Shown here: piece by piece, positions 43,347 to 51,924 of the stretch
Layout of the letters: each line of letters opens with the position of its first letter
How positions within the stretch are numbered: the stretch's first letter is position 1
From: Massilia sp. IC2-477
Lineage (GTDB): Bacteria; Pseudomonadota; Gammaproteobacteria; Burkholderiales; Burkholderiaceae_D
Length of the DNA: 64,000 nt
NCBI RefSeq assembly: GCF_020707265.1
Contig: NZ_JAJFEQ010000007.1
Span: 62,001-126,000 of the forward strand
Direction of reading: 5' to 3'
The notes under the pieces: model-generated
The model's database searches: none
Told to the model about the DNA's origin: nothing
Seen by the model: the letters and a program-made list of their open reading frames with translations, nothing else
Translations under genes and position numbers: made by a program

Positions 43347-43630
43347 TGCTTCGCTTCCATTTGCTTGATGAACTCGTCGGCAAGCGCGCCTGCGGAACGG
43401 AACATGCTGCGCGAACGCGACATGGCGACATCGGACGTCCAGTCGAAGTCGAAACCGATGTCCGACGCCTTGTCCTCCAGGGCGATGCACAACTCCACCA
43501 GCTTCATCGAATCGAGCACGCTGCCGTCGCCGATCAGCGGGGTAGCGTCGGATACCACCGCAGCCTTGTCTTCCAGGAGTTCGGCAATGACGGCAAACAC
43601 GTCGGATTTAATGGTGCTAGCGGTGGACAT
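43343..43630 (-). CDS. Acyl carrier protein (first)
   Basis: A 95-residue carrier protein, slightly longer than FabC-type ACPs. The attachment site is GSVLDSMKLVEL, with the acceptor Ser in DSMK. A four-helix layout is plausible: TIKSDVFAVIAELLE, KLVELCIALEDKAS, and a C-terminal SAGALADEFIKQM helix. It lies 9 bases after the first KAS III gene and overlaps the SDR gene. Two distinct ACPs in one cluster point to a dedicated carrier for each stage of assembly. Confidence 0.85.
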   Translation of the reverse strand: MSTASTIKSDVFAVIAELLEDKAAVVSDATPLIGDGSVLDSMKLVELCIALEDKASDIGFDFDWTSDVAMSRSRSMFRSAGALADEFIKQMEAKQ

Positions 43631-43639
43631 ATAAAAACC

Positions 43640-44707
43640 TCATTGATGTGTGTTGTGTTCGATCAGGTCGGCCACTGCCAGCGGGCCAAGCGACAGCGAG
43701 GCGGACGCCCAGGAATAGCCGACGCCGAAACCGAACATGGCCAGTTTCTGGCGGCCCTGCTTCAACCCCTGCGCCATGTTCGTCGTCAACAGCAGCGGAA
43801 TCGTCGCCGAACTCGTGTTGCCGAACCTGTCGATATTGACCGGAACCTTATCCATCGGCAGTTTGCACTTCTTCGCGAACTGCTTGAGCATGAAATGGTT
43901 CGCCTGATGAAACAGGAAGCCGTCGTACTCATCCACCTTTGCAGCGGCGAATTCCATCGTCCGCGTGGCCAGGGCCAGTACGGTTTGCAGCGTGAAGACG
44001 AAGACCTCTCCGCCATCCATGTACATGCAGTCCGGATCGCGGCCATCGAGGCGCTTGTCTCCGCTCAGCGAGTAATCCCTGAACCCGCCCCGCGGAATGA
44101 TCAGGTTGGTGGCGCCAGTGCCGTCGGAGCCGAGGACGAAATGTGCCACCTCGTCTGGGCCACCCTGTTCGACCGCGGTGACCGTGCCCGCGTCGCCAAA
44201 CAGCATGGCTGTGGAACGGTCATTGTGATCGATAATCTTGCTCATCGTTTCGCCAACCGCCAGCAGCACCCGGCGGGCGGCGCCGGATTGCACCATCGTC
44301 ATCGCCAGCCACAAGCCGTAGGTGTACCCCGAGCAGCCCAGGTTGACATCGAAAGCGATACAAGCGGGCCCGATGCCAAGATCAGCCTGGAGTACGCAAG
44401 CGGTGGCCGGCATGCGGAAATCGGGCGTCTGTGACACGAACAACACCGCGTCCACGGTGGCAGGATCCCACTCCAGCCTGTCCATCAGGTGCAGGGCGGC
44501 GGTCCGGCACAAGTCGCGCGTGGTGGTCGATTCGCCCGCCCAGCGGCGCTCCTGGACGCCGATCATTTTGGCGACTTCGTCGATCTTTTCCTGGCCAAAC
44601 GATTCACGGAAGTGCTCATTGGTCACGATCGTCGAAGGAACGCAAGAGACGACTCCAGCGATGCGGGCACCCGTCGTCGCGTTTTCCCGCCCAATGGACA
44701 AGCTCAT
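43640..44707 (-). CDS. Beta-ketoacyl-ACP synthase III-like protein (first copy)
   Basis: A 355-residue FabH-family enzyme. Catalytic Cys125 is in DVNLGCSGYTYG, the His in GFLFHQANHFM, and the Asn in RFGNTSSATIPLL; all are present. It opens the acyl cluster, 170 bases downstream of flhA on the same strand, behind a sigma-70-like promoter at 44768-44797. Starter and extender are unknown. It could also act as an acyltransferase, as some FabH relatives in secondary metabolism do. Confidence 0.9.
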   Translation of the reverse strand: MSLSIGRENATTGARIAGVVSCVPSTIVTNEHFRESFGQEKIDEVAKMIGVQERRWAGESTTTRDLCRTAALHLMDRLEWDPATVDAVLFVSQTPDFRMPATACVLQADLGIGPACIAFDVNLGCSGYTYGLWLAMTMVQSGAARRVLLAVGETMSKIIDHNDRSTAMLFGDAGTVTAVEQGGPDEVAHFVLGSDGTGATNLIIPRGGFRDYSLSGDKRLDGRDPDCMYMDGGEVFVFTLQTVLALATRTMEFAAAKVDEYDGFLFHQANHFMLKQFAKKCKLPMDKVPVNIDRFGNTSSATIPLLLTTNMAQGLKQGRQKLAMFGFGVGYSWASASLSLGPLAVADLIEHNTHQ

Positions 44708-44767
44708 TCTTTACTCCGCCCAGATCTGCATGATATTTATTTTGCAAAAGCCTTCATTCGACCCACA

Positions 44768-44797
44768 AGTATCCCACACCGCTCGTAGGCAATACAA
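44768..44797 (-). promoter_or_regulatory. Promoter of the acyl cluster
   Basis: TTGTAT (44792-44797) and GATACT (44768-44773) with an 18-base spacer on the minus strand, 59 bases from the start codon of the first KAS III gene (from the edge of the 12-mer). The core 12-mer GTGGGATACTTG is identical to that of the internal promoter at 41317-41346. The twin copies suggest one regulator or sigma factor controls both halves of the cluster. Confidence 0.55.
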
Positions 44798-44877
44798 GCA
44801 ATCAATTGCCTTGTAGCAACAGACTGCGCGCGCCCTTTCCCACCGCGGAACTGATCGAGATGCCGGACCCAGGGCGA

Positions 44878-46998
44878 TCACATCGGCACACCCACCAGGC
44901 TGGTCACCCGGATCGTCTTCGATTCCGGGATCTCGTTATGCGACAGCACCTTCAGCTGCGGCACCGCGCGGCGCAGGAAGCGCGACAGCAGCACGCGCAG
45001 CGGGGCCGGCACCAGCAGCACCGGGGACAGGCCCATCTGCTCCTGCTGGGCCGCGGCGTTGGCGGCCTGCTGGGCGATGGTGTCGGCCAGGCCCGGTTCG
45101 ATGCCGGTGCCGTCGCCGCCCGCGCCCATGGCCTGCATGAGCAGGCGCTCGAGGCGGTTGTCGAGGGTCATGACGGACAGCTCGTTGGTGCCCGGGAACA
45201 GCTGCTGCACGATGGCGCGGCCGAGCGCCACCCGCACCATGGCGGTCAGCTCGCTCGGATCCTGGGTGAGCGCCGCGTTTTCCGACAGCGATTCGATGAT
45301 GGTGCGCATGTCACGGATGTGCACGCCTTCCTGCAGCAGGTTCTGCAGCACTTTCTGCAGGGTCGACAGCGAGACGACCTTCGGCACCAGGTCTTCCACC
45401 AGCTTCGGGGTCTCCTTCTGCAGGTGGTCGAGCAGCGCCTGCACTTCCATGCGGCCCAGCAGTTCCGAGGCGTGGGTCGTGATCAGGTGGTTCAGGTGGG
45501 TCGCTACCACGGTGCCGGCGTCGACCACGGTATAGCCCAGGCTTTGCGCTTCGTCGCGCAGGCTGGCGTCGATCCAGGTGGCCGGCAGGCCGAAGGCCGG
45601 ATCGGTCGTCACCAGGCCCGGCAGCGTGCCGCTGGCCATGCCCGGGTTGATCGCCAGGAACTGGCCGTTCATTGCTTCGCCGGTCCCCACTTCCACGCCC
45701 TTGAGGGTGATGCGGTAGGCCGAAGGCTTCAGCTCCAGGTTGTCGCGGATGTGCACGGGCGGGGCCAGGAAGCCGACTTCCTGGGCGAACTTCTTGCGGA
45801 TGCCCTTGATGCGCTTGAGCAGCTCGCCACCCTGGGTCTTGTCGACCAGCGGGATCAGGCGGTAGCCCACTTCCAGGCCCAGGGTGTCGACCGCCATGAC
45901 GTCCTGCCAGGTCGCTTCTTCCGACTCGGCCGGGGCGCCGCCGCCGGTGGCTGCCGTCGCCGCTGCCGCTTCCGCCGCCGCGGCAGCCTCCTTGGCCGGC
46001 GCTTCCTTCTTGCGCTTGGCGATCATCCAGCCGCCGCCGCACAGGGCGCTGCCCAGCAGCAGGAACACCAGGTTCGGCATGCCCGGGATCAGGCCCAGCG
46101 CGAAGATGATGCCGCCGGTGATGTACAGCGCTTCCGGGCGCGCGAACAGCTGGTTGGTGACCTGGCTGCTGATGTCGTCCTCGTTGGCCACGCGCGAGAC
46201 CACCATACCGGCCGCGATCGAGATGATCAGGGACGGGATCTGCGCCACCAGGCCGTCACCGATGGCCAGCAGCGTATAGGTCTCGGCCGCCTGGCCGAAG
46301 GCCAGGTCGTGCTGCACCACGCCGACGATCAGGCCGCCGATCACGTTGATCAGGGTGATCATGATGCCGGCGACGGCGTCGCCCTTCACGTACTTCGAGG
46401 CACCGTCCATCGCGCCGTAGAACTCGGCTTCCTGCGCCACTTCGTTGCGGCGCTTGCGGGCGTCCGCTTCGCCGATCAGGCCGGCGTTCAGGTCGGCGTC
46501 GATCGCCATCTGCTTGCCCGGCATCGCATCCAGGGCGAAGCGCGCGCCGACTTCGGCGATACGGCCCGCGCCCTTGGTCACGACCGAGAAGTTGATGATG
46601 GTGAGGATGACGAAGACCACGATACCGACAGTGTAGTTACCGCCGATCAGGAAGTGGCCGAAGGCTTCGACCACCTTGCCCGCCGCCGCGCCGCCGGTGT
46701 GGCCTTCAGTCAGGACAATACGGGTGGACGCCACGTTCAGCGCCAGGCGCAGCATGGTGGAGATCAGGAGGATGGCCGGGAAAGCCATGAAGTCGAGCGG
46801 CTTGACCGTGTACAGGGCGGTCAGGAGCACGATGACGGACAGTGCGATGTTAAAGCTGAAGAACACGTCCAGCACGAAGGCCGGCAGCGGCAGGATCATC
46901 ATCGCCAGCAGGACGACGATGAAGATCGGGGCCGCCAGGGCGCTGGCGCCGCGCGCCCCGAGGCCGCTCATCCATGCCGGCAGTTTCATGCTATTCAT
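44878..46998 (-). CDS. flhA: Flagellar export gate protein FlhA
   Basis: FlhA is the main inner-membrane protein of the flagellar type III export gate. The 706-residue product has eight transmembrane segments in the first 330 residues, the conserved FHIPEP-type loop (RIAEVGARFALDAMPGKQMA), a linker with an Ala-rich stretch at about 340-370, and the large cytosolic domain that binds chaperone-cargo complexes. Its start shares one base with the flhB stop (TAATG). In related genomes flhF usually follows directly; here the acyl cluster lies between. Confidence 0.97.
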   Translation of the reverse strand: MNSMKLPAWMSGLGARGASALAAPIFIVVLLAMMILPLPAFVLDVFFSFNIALSVIVLLTALYTVKPLDFMAFPAILLISTMLRLALNVASTRIVLTEGHTGGAAAGKVVEAFGHFLIGGNYTVGIVVFVILTIINFSVVTKGAGRIAEVGARFALDAMPGKQMAIDADLNAGLIGEADARKRRNEVAQEAEFYGAMDGASKYVKGDAVAGIMITLINVIGGLIVGVVQHDLAFGQAAETYTLLAIGDGLVAQIPSLIISIAAGMVVSRVANEDDISSQVTNQLFARPEALYITGGIIFALGLIPGMPNLVFLLLGSALCGGGWMIAKRKKEAPAKEAAAAAEAAAATAATGGGAPAESEEATWQDVMAVDTLGLEVGYRLIPLVDKTQGGELLKRIKGIRKKFAQEVGFLAPPVHIRDNLELKPSAYRITLKGVEVGTGEAMNGQFLAINPGMASGTLPGLVTTDPAFGLPATWIDASLRDEAQSLGYTVVDAGTVVATHLNHLITTHASELLGRMEVQALLDHLQKETPKLVEDLVPKVVSLSTLQKVLQNLLQEGVHIRDMRTIIESLSENAALTQDPSELTAMVRVALGRAIVQQLFPGTNELSVMTLDNRLERLLMQAMGAGGDGTGIEPGLADTIAQQAANAAAQQEQMGLSPVLLVPAPLRVLLSRFLRRAVPQLKVLSHNEIPESKTIRVTSLVGVPM

Positions 46999-48176
46999 TA
47001 ATGCAATACTCCATTATTCGCGCTGCCCGGCCCTTTGTAGGCGGGATCGTTCGGGTCCATCTCGGCCGGCACCGCCAGCTTCGCCGGGCGATCCGGGTAC
47101 TGGCCTTCGCCCTTCTTGTAGGCGCGCAGCTGGTAGACATAGGCCAGCACTTCGGCCACGGCCGAGAACAGCTTTTCCGGGATCTCTTCGTCGATGTCGG
47201 TGTGGCGGTAGAGCGCACGGGCCAGGGCCGGGGCTTCCAGCAGGGTGACCTTGTGTTCGGTGCCGAGCTCGCGGATCTTGGCCGCGACTTCGTCCACGCC
47301 CTTGGCCACCACCCGCGGCGCGCCCTTCTGGCCGTCGGTGTACTTCAGCGCCACCGCGTAGTGGGTCGGGTTGGTAACGATCACATCCGCAGTCGGGACA
47401 TTCTGCATCATGCGGCCCTGCGCCATTTCGCGCTGCATCTGGCGAATCTTCCCCTTGATCTGCGGATTGCCGTCCGACTCCTTGGACTCCTGGATCATCT
47501 CCTGGCGCGTCATCTTCATCTTGTCGTGGTAATGCCACAGCTGGTAGGGGCCGTCGATGGCGGCGATCACGCCCAGGGCGCCGACGATGAACAGGAAGGC
47601 CTTGGCCACCATTTCGCCCACGTGGGCGCTGCCGGCGTTCAGGGGCTCGACCGCCAGGCCCAGCACCGCTTCCTTCTGGCCCACGATGACGACCCAGGCC
47701 ACGGCGCCGACCACCAGGGTCTTGGCGATGGCCTTCAGCAGTTCGATCAGGGCGTTGGTGGAGAACATGTTGCCGATGCCGCTGATGGGGTTCAGCTTCA
47801 TGAAGTTCGGCATGAAGGCCTTGGACGAGAAGTTCCAGCCGCCGATCAGGAGCGGCGAGGCCAGCGCGACCAGCATGACCAGGCCCGCCAGCGGCAGGCA
47901 GGCCAGCAGCACCGCCACCAGGTCGGTGGTGATGCGTTCGATCAGGATGCTCGGGTTGTAGACCTGGTCGCGACTCAAGGAAAGGCCGGAATGCAGGGCC
48001 TGCTCCAGCTTGCCGATCAGGGAGCCGCCAGTGGCCCACAGGCCGGCGCCGGCGGCCATCAGGACGGTGAAGGTGGCGATTTCGCGCGAACGGGGAACGT
48101 CGCCATCCTCACGCGCCTTTTCAAGCCGCCTGGGTGACGCTGGTTCTGTCCGTTCTGCGTCGCTGTCGTCCGCCAT
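46998..48176 (-). CDS. flhB: Flagellar export switch protein FlhB
   Basis: FlhB sets export substrate specificity by self-cleavage. The 392-residue protein begins with a charged N-terminus (SDAERTEPASPRRLEKARED), has four transmembrane helices, and carries the autocleavage motif NPTHYAVALKY (cleavage between Asn and Pro) at about residue 270. AGGAG stands 7 bases before the ATG. It heads the flhBA unit. A repeated 16-bp element lies 74 bases upstream. Confidence 0.97.
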   Translation of the reverse strand: MADDSDAERTEPASPRRLEKAREDGDVPRSREIATFTVLMAAGAGLWATGGSLIGKLEQALHSGLSLSRDQVYNPSILIERITTDLVAVLLACLPLAGLVMLVALASPLLIGGWNFSSKAFMPNFMKLNPISGIGNMFSTNALIELLKAIAKTLVVGAVAWVVIVGQKEAVLGLAVEPLNAGSAHVGEMVAKAFLFIVGALGVIAAIDGPYQLWHYHDKMKMTRQEMIQESKESDGNPQIKGKIRQMQREMAQGRMMQNVPTADVIVTNPTHYAVALKYTDGQKGAPRVVAKGVDEVAAKIRELGTEHKVTLLEAPALARALYRHTDIDEEIPEKLFSAVAEVLAYVYQLRAYKKGEGQYPDRPAKLAVPAEMDPNDPAYKGPGSANNGVLH

Positions 48177-48249
48177 CCACCGCTCCTGTTAACGAAATAC
48201 ATCCGAAAACAGGATTATCGCAGGTGTTGCCGTACGGCTATAAGGGGAG

Positions 48250-48265
48250 AAGGATGGGAAAAGCC
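48250..48265. promoter_or_regulatory. Repeated 16-bp element upstream of flhB
   Basis: AAGGATGGGAAAAGCC is identical to 36951-36966 before flhF. On the minus strand it lies between the rmlC stop and the flhB start, followed downstream by a possible -10 (GATAAT) set in similar surroundings in both copies (CGGCA then ATAATnCTG). The flanking AAATAAGCG resembles half of an FlhDC box. A role in class II flagellar transcription is inferred; the other reading is that it marks the 3-prime junction of accessory operons. Confidence 0.4.
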
Positions 48266-48278
48266 CGCTTATTTGGGG

Positions 48279-48824
48279 TCAGGCAAAGGTCTCGGCCGCC
48301 GCGAAGGCCAGGCCCTTGTCATCCTTGCCAGACACCAGCGGCGGGTTCTTGAGGGGCCAGTCGATCGCCAGCGTCGGGTCGTTCCAGGCAATGCAGCGCT
48401 CGTGCTCGGGCGCATAATAGTCGGTGGTCTTGTAGAGGAATTCCGCCGATTCCGACAATACCATGAAGCCGTGGGCGAAACCTTCCGGCACCCATAGCTG
48501 GACCTTGTTCTCCGCGCTCAGGATCTCGCCCACCCAATGTCCGAAAGTAGGAGATGAACGGCGCAGGTCGACGGCGACGTCGAACACGCTGCCGGCGGTG
48601 ACGCGTACCAGCTTGCCCTGGGTCTGCTGCACCTGGTAATGCAGGCCACGCAACACGTTGTGGGCCGACTTCGAGTGGTTGTCCTGCACGAACCCGACCT
48701 TGCGGCCAAGCGCCTCCTCGAAACGGGCCTGATGGAAGCTTTCGAAGAAGAAACCACGGTCGTCGCCGAACACGCGGGGTTCGATGCGCAGGACATCGGG
48801 AATGGCAAGGCGGGTAATGTGCAT
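48279..48824 (-). CDS. rfbC: dTDP-4-dehydrorhamnose 3,5-epimerase RmlC
   Basis: RmlC epimerises dTDP-4-keto-6-deoxyglucose on the way to dTDP-L-rhamnose. The 181-residue cupin has the family's RGFFFESFHQARFEEALG, the catalytic His in NVLRGLHYQ, and FAHGFMVLSESAEFLYKTTD. The start at 48824 overlaps the rmlA stop (ATGA). It ends the rmlBDAC operon; flhB begins 102 bases further on, so read-through into flhBA is possible. Confidence 0.95.
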   Translation of the reverse strand: MHITRLAIPDVLRIEPRVFGDDRGFFFESFHQARFEEALGRKVGFVQDNHSKSAHNVLRGLHYQVQQTQGKLVRVTAGSVFDVAVDLRRSSPTFGHWVGEILSAENKVQLWVPEGFAHGFMVLSESAEFLYKTTDYYAPEHERCIAWNDPTLAIDWPLKNPPLVSGKDDKGLAFAAAETFA

Positions 48825-49717
48825 CAGAAAACCGTTTCTCGTAATACGCGCATCAGGTACTGGCCGTAGCCGTTTTTCTTCAGCGGTGCGGCGAGGGCCT
48901 CGAGCTGCCCGGCGTCGATCCAGCCCTTGCGGTAGGCGATCTCCTCGGGGCATGCCACCTTCAGGCCTTGGCGCCGCTCGATGGTGGCGATGAACTGGCT
49001 GGCATCGAGCAAGGACTCGTGGGTGCCGGTGTCGAGCCAGGCGTAGCCGCGTCCCATGATCTCGACATCCAGCTTGCCCATGTCCATGTACAGGCGGTTC
49101 AGGTCCGTGATCTCGAGCTCGCCGCGCGCCGACGGCTTGAGGGTACGCGCCAGTGCCGACACGTTCTCGTCGTAGAAATACAGGCCGGTGACGGCATAGT
49201 TCGAGCGCGGCACCGCCGGCTTTTCTTCCAGGCTGACCGCCTTGCCGGCATCATTGAATTCGACCACGCCGTAGCGCTGCGGATCCTGCACATGGTAGGC
49301 GAACACGCTGGCGCATTCGGTGCGCGCATTGGCGCGCTCGAGCAGCGTGTTGAAATCATGGCCATAGAACAGGTTATCGCCCAGCACCAGGGCGGAAGGT
49401 GCATTGCCGAGGAAATCTTCGCCAATCAAGAATGCCTGGGCCAGGCCGTCCGGCGATTCCTGCACCGCATACGTCAGGTTCAGACCCCAGCGGCTGCCGT
49501 CGCCGAGGAGCTGCTGGAAGCGCGGCGTGTCCTGGGGCGTGGAAATAATCAGGATGTCGCGGATCCCACCCAGCATCAGCGTGCTGAGCGGGTAATAAAT
49601 CATGGGCTTGTCAAATACCGGCAACAGCTGCTTGGAAATCGCGAGCGTGGCAGGATGCAGGCGGGTTCCGCTGCCGCCTGCGAGGATGATGCCTTTGCGC
49701 TTCATGGAATCACTCAT
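48824..49717 (-). CDS. rfbA: Glucose-1-phosphate thymidylyltransferase RmlA
   Basis: RmlA makes dTDP-glucose from glucose-1-phosphate and dTTP. The 297-residue enzyme has the nucleotidyltransferase signature [14 protein letters not shown], the Lys in [12 protein letters not shown], and [11 protein letters not shown] near the C-terminus. AGGGA stands 6 bases before the ATG at 49717; a second in-frame ATG four codons later is also possible. It follows rmlD by 8 bases. Its product feeds both rhamnose and the 3-amino sugar route of the cassette at 11302-14285. Confidence 0.96.
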   Translation of the reverse strand: MSDSMKRKGIILAGGSGTRLHPATLAISKQLLPVFDKPMIYYPLSTLMLGGIRDILIISTPQDTPRFQQLLGDGSRWGLNLTYAVQESPDGLAQAFLIGEDFLGNAPSALVLGDNLFYGHDFNTLLERANARTECASVFAYHVQDPQRYGVVEFNDAGKAVSLEEKPAVPRSNYAVTGLYFYDENVSALARTLKPSARGELEITDLNRLYMDMGKLDVEIMGRGYAWLDTGTHESLLDASQFIATIERRQGLKVACPEEIAYRKGWIDAGQLEALAAPLKKNGYGQYLMRVLRETVF

Positions 49718-49725
49718 GGATGTCC

Positions 49726-50625
49726 CTACAGATTACCCTGGGCGGCCAGCTCGGCGACCAGGCGATTGACGTGGTAACGCCAGTCCGGCAACTGCATGCC
49801 GAAACTTGCGCAGAATTTACTGCTATCGAGACGAGAATTGGCGGGGCGGGCAGCGGCGACGGGGAAACTGGCGGCGGGAACCGGCAGCACCTGCTCCGGC
49901 CCGGCCTTCAGGACCGCGCCATGCGCCCTCGCCTGCGCCAGGACATGGCAGGCATAGCCATGCCAGCTGGTGTCGCCGGATGCGGCCAGATGGTAGGTAC
50001 CGGACAGGTCCGCGCCGCCCGGCAGCGCCAGGCGGTACAAGGCCAGTGCCGTGGCGTCGGCCAGCAGCTCGGCCCCGGTGGGCGCGCCGAACTGGTCGGC
50101 GACGACGGTCAGCTGCTCGCGCTCCCGGGCCAGGCGCAGCATGGTCTTGGCGAAGTTGCCGCCGCGCGGCGCGAACACCCAGCTGGTGCGCAGGATCAAG
50201 TGGCGTGCACCACTGGCGCGTATCGCTTGCTCGCCTTCGCACTTGGTCCGCCCGTACACCGACAGCGGCGCGGTCGGATCGCTCTCGACCCAGGCGCCGG
50301 CCTTGCTTCCGTCGAACACATAGTCAGTGGAATAGTGCACCAGCCAGGCGCCGATGGCGGCCGCTTCCTCGGCCAGTACGCCAGGGGCGAGCGCGTTGAC
50401 GCTGCGCGCCAGCGCTTCGTCCGTTTCGGCCTTGTCGACCGCGGTGTAGGCGGCGGCATTGACGATCGCGTCCGGCGCAAGCCGGCGTACCAGCGCGCGC
50501 AGCGACTCGGGATCGGCGAAGTCGGCGCCATCGCGGCCGAAGGCATGCAGCTCGCCGAGCGGCGCCAGCGAGCGCTGCAGCTCCCAGCCGAGCTGTCCGT
50601 CCTTGCCGAGCAACAGGATCTTCAT
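49726..50625 (-). CDS. rfbD: dTDP-4-dehydrorhamnose reductase RmlD
   Basis: The last step of dTDP-L-rhamnose synthesis, NAD(P)H-dependent. The 299-residue SDR-type enzyme shows [16 protein letters not shown] (cofactor loop), [16 protein letters not shown], and the catalytic YGRTKCEGE. The start is 4 bases after the rmlB stop. The presence of all four rml genes shows that rhamnose itself is made, in addition to any amino sugar. Confidence 0.95.
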   Translation of the reverse strand: MKILLLGKDGQLGWELQRSLAPLGELHAFGRDGADFADPESLRALVRRLAPDAIVNAAAYTAVDKAETDEALARSVNALAPGVLAEEAAAIGAWLVHYSTDYVFDGSKAGAWVESDPTAPLSVYGRTKCEGEQAIRASGARHLILRTSWVFAPRGGNFAKTMLRLAREREQLTVVADQFGAPTGAELLADATALALYRLALPGGADLSGTYHLAASGDTSWHGYACHVLAQARAHGAVLKAGPEQVLPVPAASFPVAAARPANSRLDSSKFCASFGMQLPDWRYHVNRLVAELAAQGNL

Positions 50626-50629
50626 GGTC

Positions 50630-51697
50630 TCAGGGCGCAGGCGCGTACTGGCGCTCGACCCAGTCGCGGTAATGGCCGCTCGTCACGTTGCCGACCCATT
50701 CCTGGTTCGCCAGATACCATTCCACGGTCTTGCGGATCCCGGTCTCGAAGGTCTCGGCCGGGCGCCAGCCCAGTTCGCGTTCCAGCTTGCCGGCGTCGAT
50801 CGCGTAGCGGCGGTCGTGGCCCGGACGGTCTTTCACGAAGGTCATCTGGCTCGCGTAAGACTGGCCGTCGGCGCGCGGGCGCAGTTCGTCGAGGATGGCG
50901 CAGAGCGTGCGCACCACGTCGATATTGGCTTTTTCGTTGCAGCCGCCCACGTTGTAGGTCTCGCCCAGGCGTCCCTCGGACAGCACGCGGCGGATCGCGC
51001 TGCAATGGTCGGTGACGTAGAGCCAGTCGCGGATCTGCTGGCCATCACCATAGATCGGCAGCGGCTTGCCGGCCAGCGCATTGTGGATCACCAGGGGAAT
51101 CAGCTTTTCCGGGAAATGGTAGGGACCGTAGTTGTTGGAGCAGTTGGTCGTCAGCACCGGCAGGCCATAGGTATGGTGGTAGGCGCGCACCAGGTGGTCC
51201 GATGCGGCCTTGCTGGCGGAATAGGGACTGTTCGGCTCGTAGCGGTTCTGCTCGTTGAAGGCGGGCGCCTCGCTCGACAGCGAACCATAGACCTCGTCGG
51301 TCGAGACGTGCAGGAAGCGGAACGCCGCCTTCGCCTCGGCGTCGAGGCCATTCCAGTAGGCGCGGACCGCTTCCAGCAGGTTAAAGGTACCGACGATATT
51401 GGTCTGGATAAAGGCGCCCGGGCCTTCGATCGAACGGTCGACATGGCTTTCGGCGGCAAAATTCAGCACCGCCCTGACCTTGTGCTCGGCCAGCAGGCGC
51501 GCCACCAGGTCGCCGTCGCCGATGTCGCCACGCACGAAATGATGGCGTGCGTCGCCGGCGAGGCTGGCCAGGTTTTCCAGATTGCCGGCATAGGTCAGCT
51601 TGTCGAGGTTCACTACCGGCTCGTCATGGTGCGCGAGCCAGTCGATGACGAAGTTCGAGCCGATGAAGCCCGCCCCGCCGGTCACGAGGATAGTCAT
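50630..51697 (-). CDS. rfbB: dTDP-glucose 4,6-dehydratase RmlB
   Basis: RmlB converts dTDP-glucose to dTDP-4-keto-6-deoxyglucose. The 355-residue enzyme has [13 protein letters not shown] at the N-terminus, STDEVYGSL, and the catalytic [12 protein letters not shown], followed by [13 protein letters not shown]; all are characteristic. It is the first gene of rmlBDAC. The 227-base region upstream is AT-rich and must carry the promoter, but I cannot fix clear boxes. Confidence 0.97.
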   Translation of the reverse strand: MTILVTGGAGFIGSNFVIDWLAHHDEPVVNLDKLTYAGNLENLASLAGDARHHFVRGDIGDGDLVARLLAEHKVRAVLNFAAESHVDRSIEGPGAFIQTNIVGTFNLLEAVRAYWNGLDAEAKAAFRFLHVSTDEVYGSLSSEAPAFNEQNRYEPNSPYSASKAASDHLVRAYHHTYGLPVLTTNCSNNYGPYHFPEKLIPLVIHNALAGKPLPIYGDGQQIRDWLYVTDHCSAIRRVLSEGRLGETYNVGGCNEKANIDVVRTLCAILDELRPRADGQSYASQMTFVKDRPGHDRRYAIDAGKLERELGWRPAETFETGIRKTVEWYLANQEWVGNVTSGHYRDWVERQYAPAP

Positions 51698-51924
51698 TCC
51701 TGTTAGTCCTAGTCTGTTCTGTTGTCGAAGATGTGCGCATTGCGCACGGAGAGCGCTTGCCTCAGCTCAAGAATTGTAAATGAAGAACAGTTTTGCTGTC
51801 TGTTTGGCAAAACCAATCGTGTGCGGCATACCACGGCGCATTCATGCCGTTTTGCTACGACAGTTAACAAGCAGTCATCATTCTGGGCTGTCGTTAGCGC
51901 CGTGTCAATATGAGGCTGGGCTGT

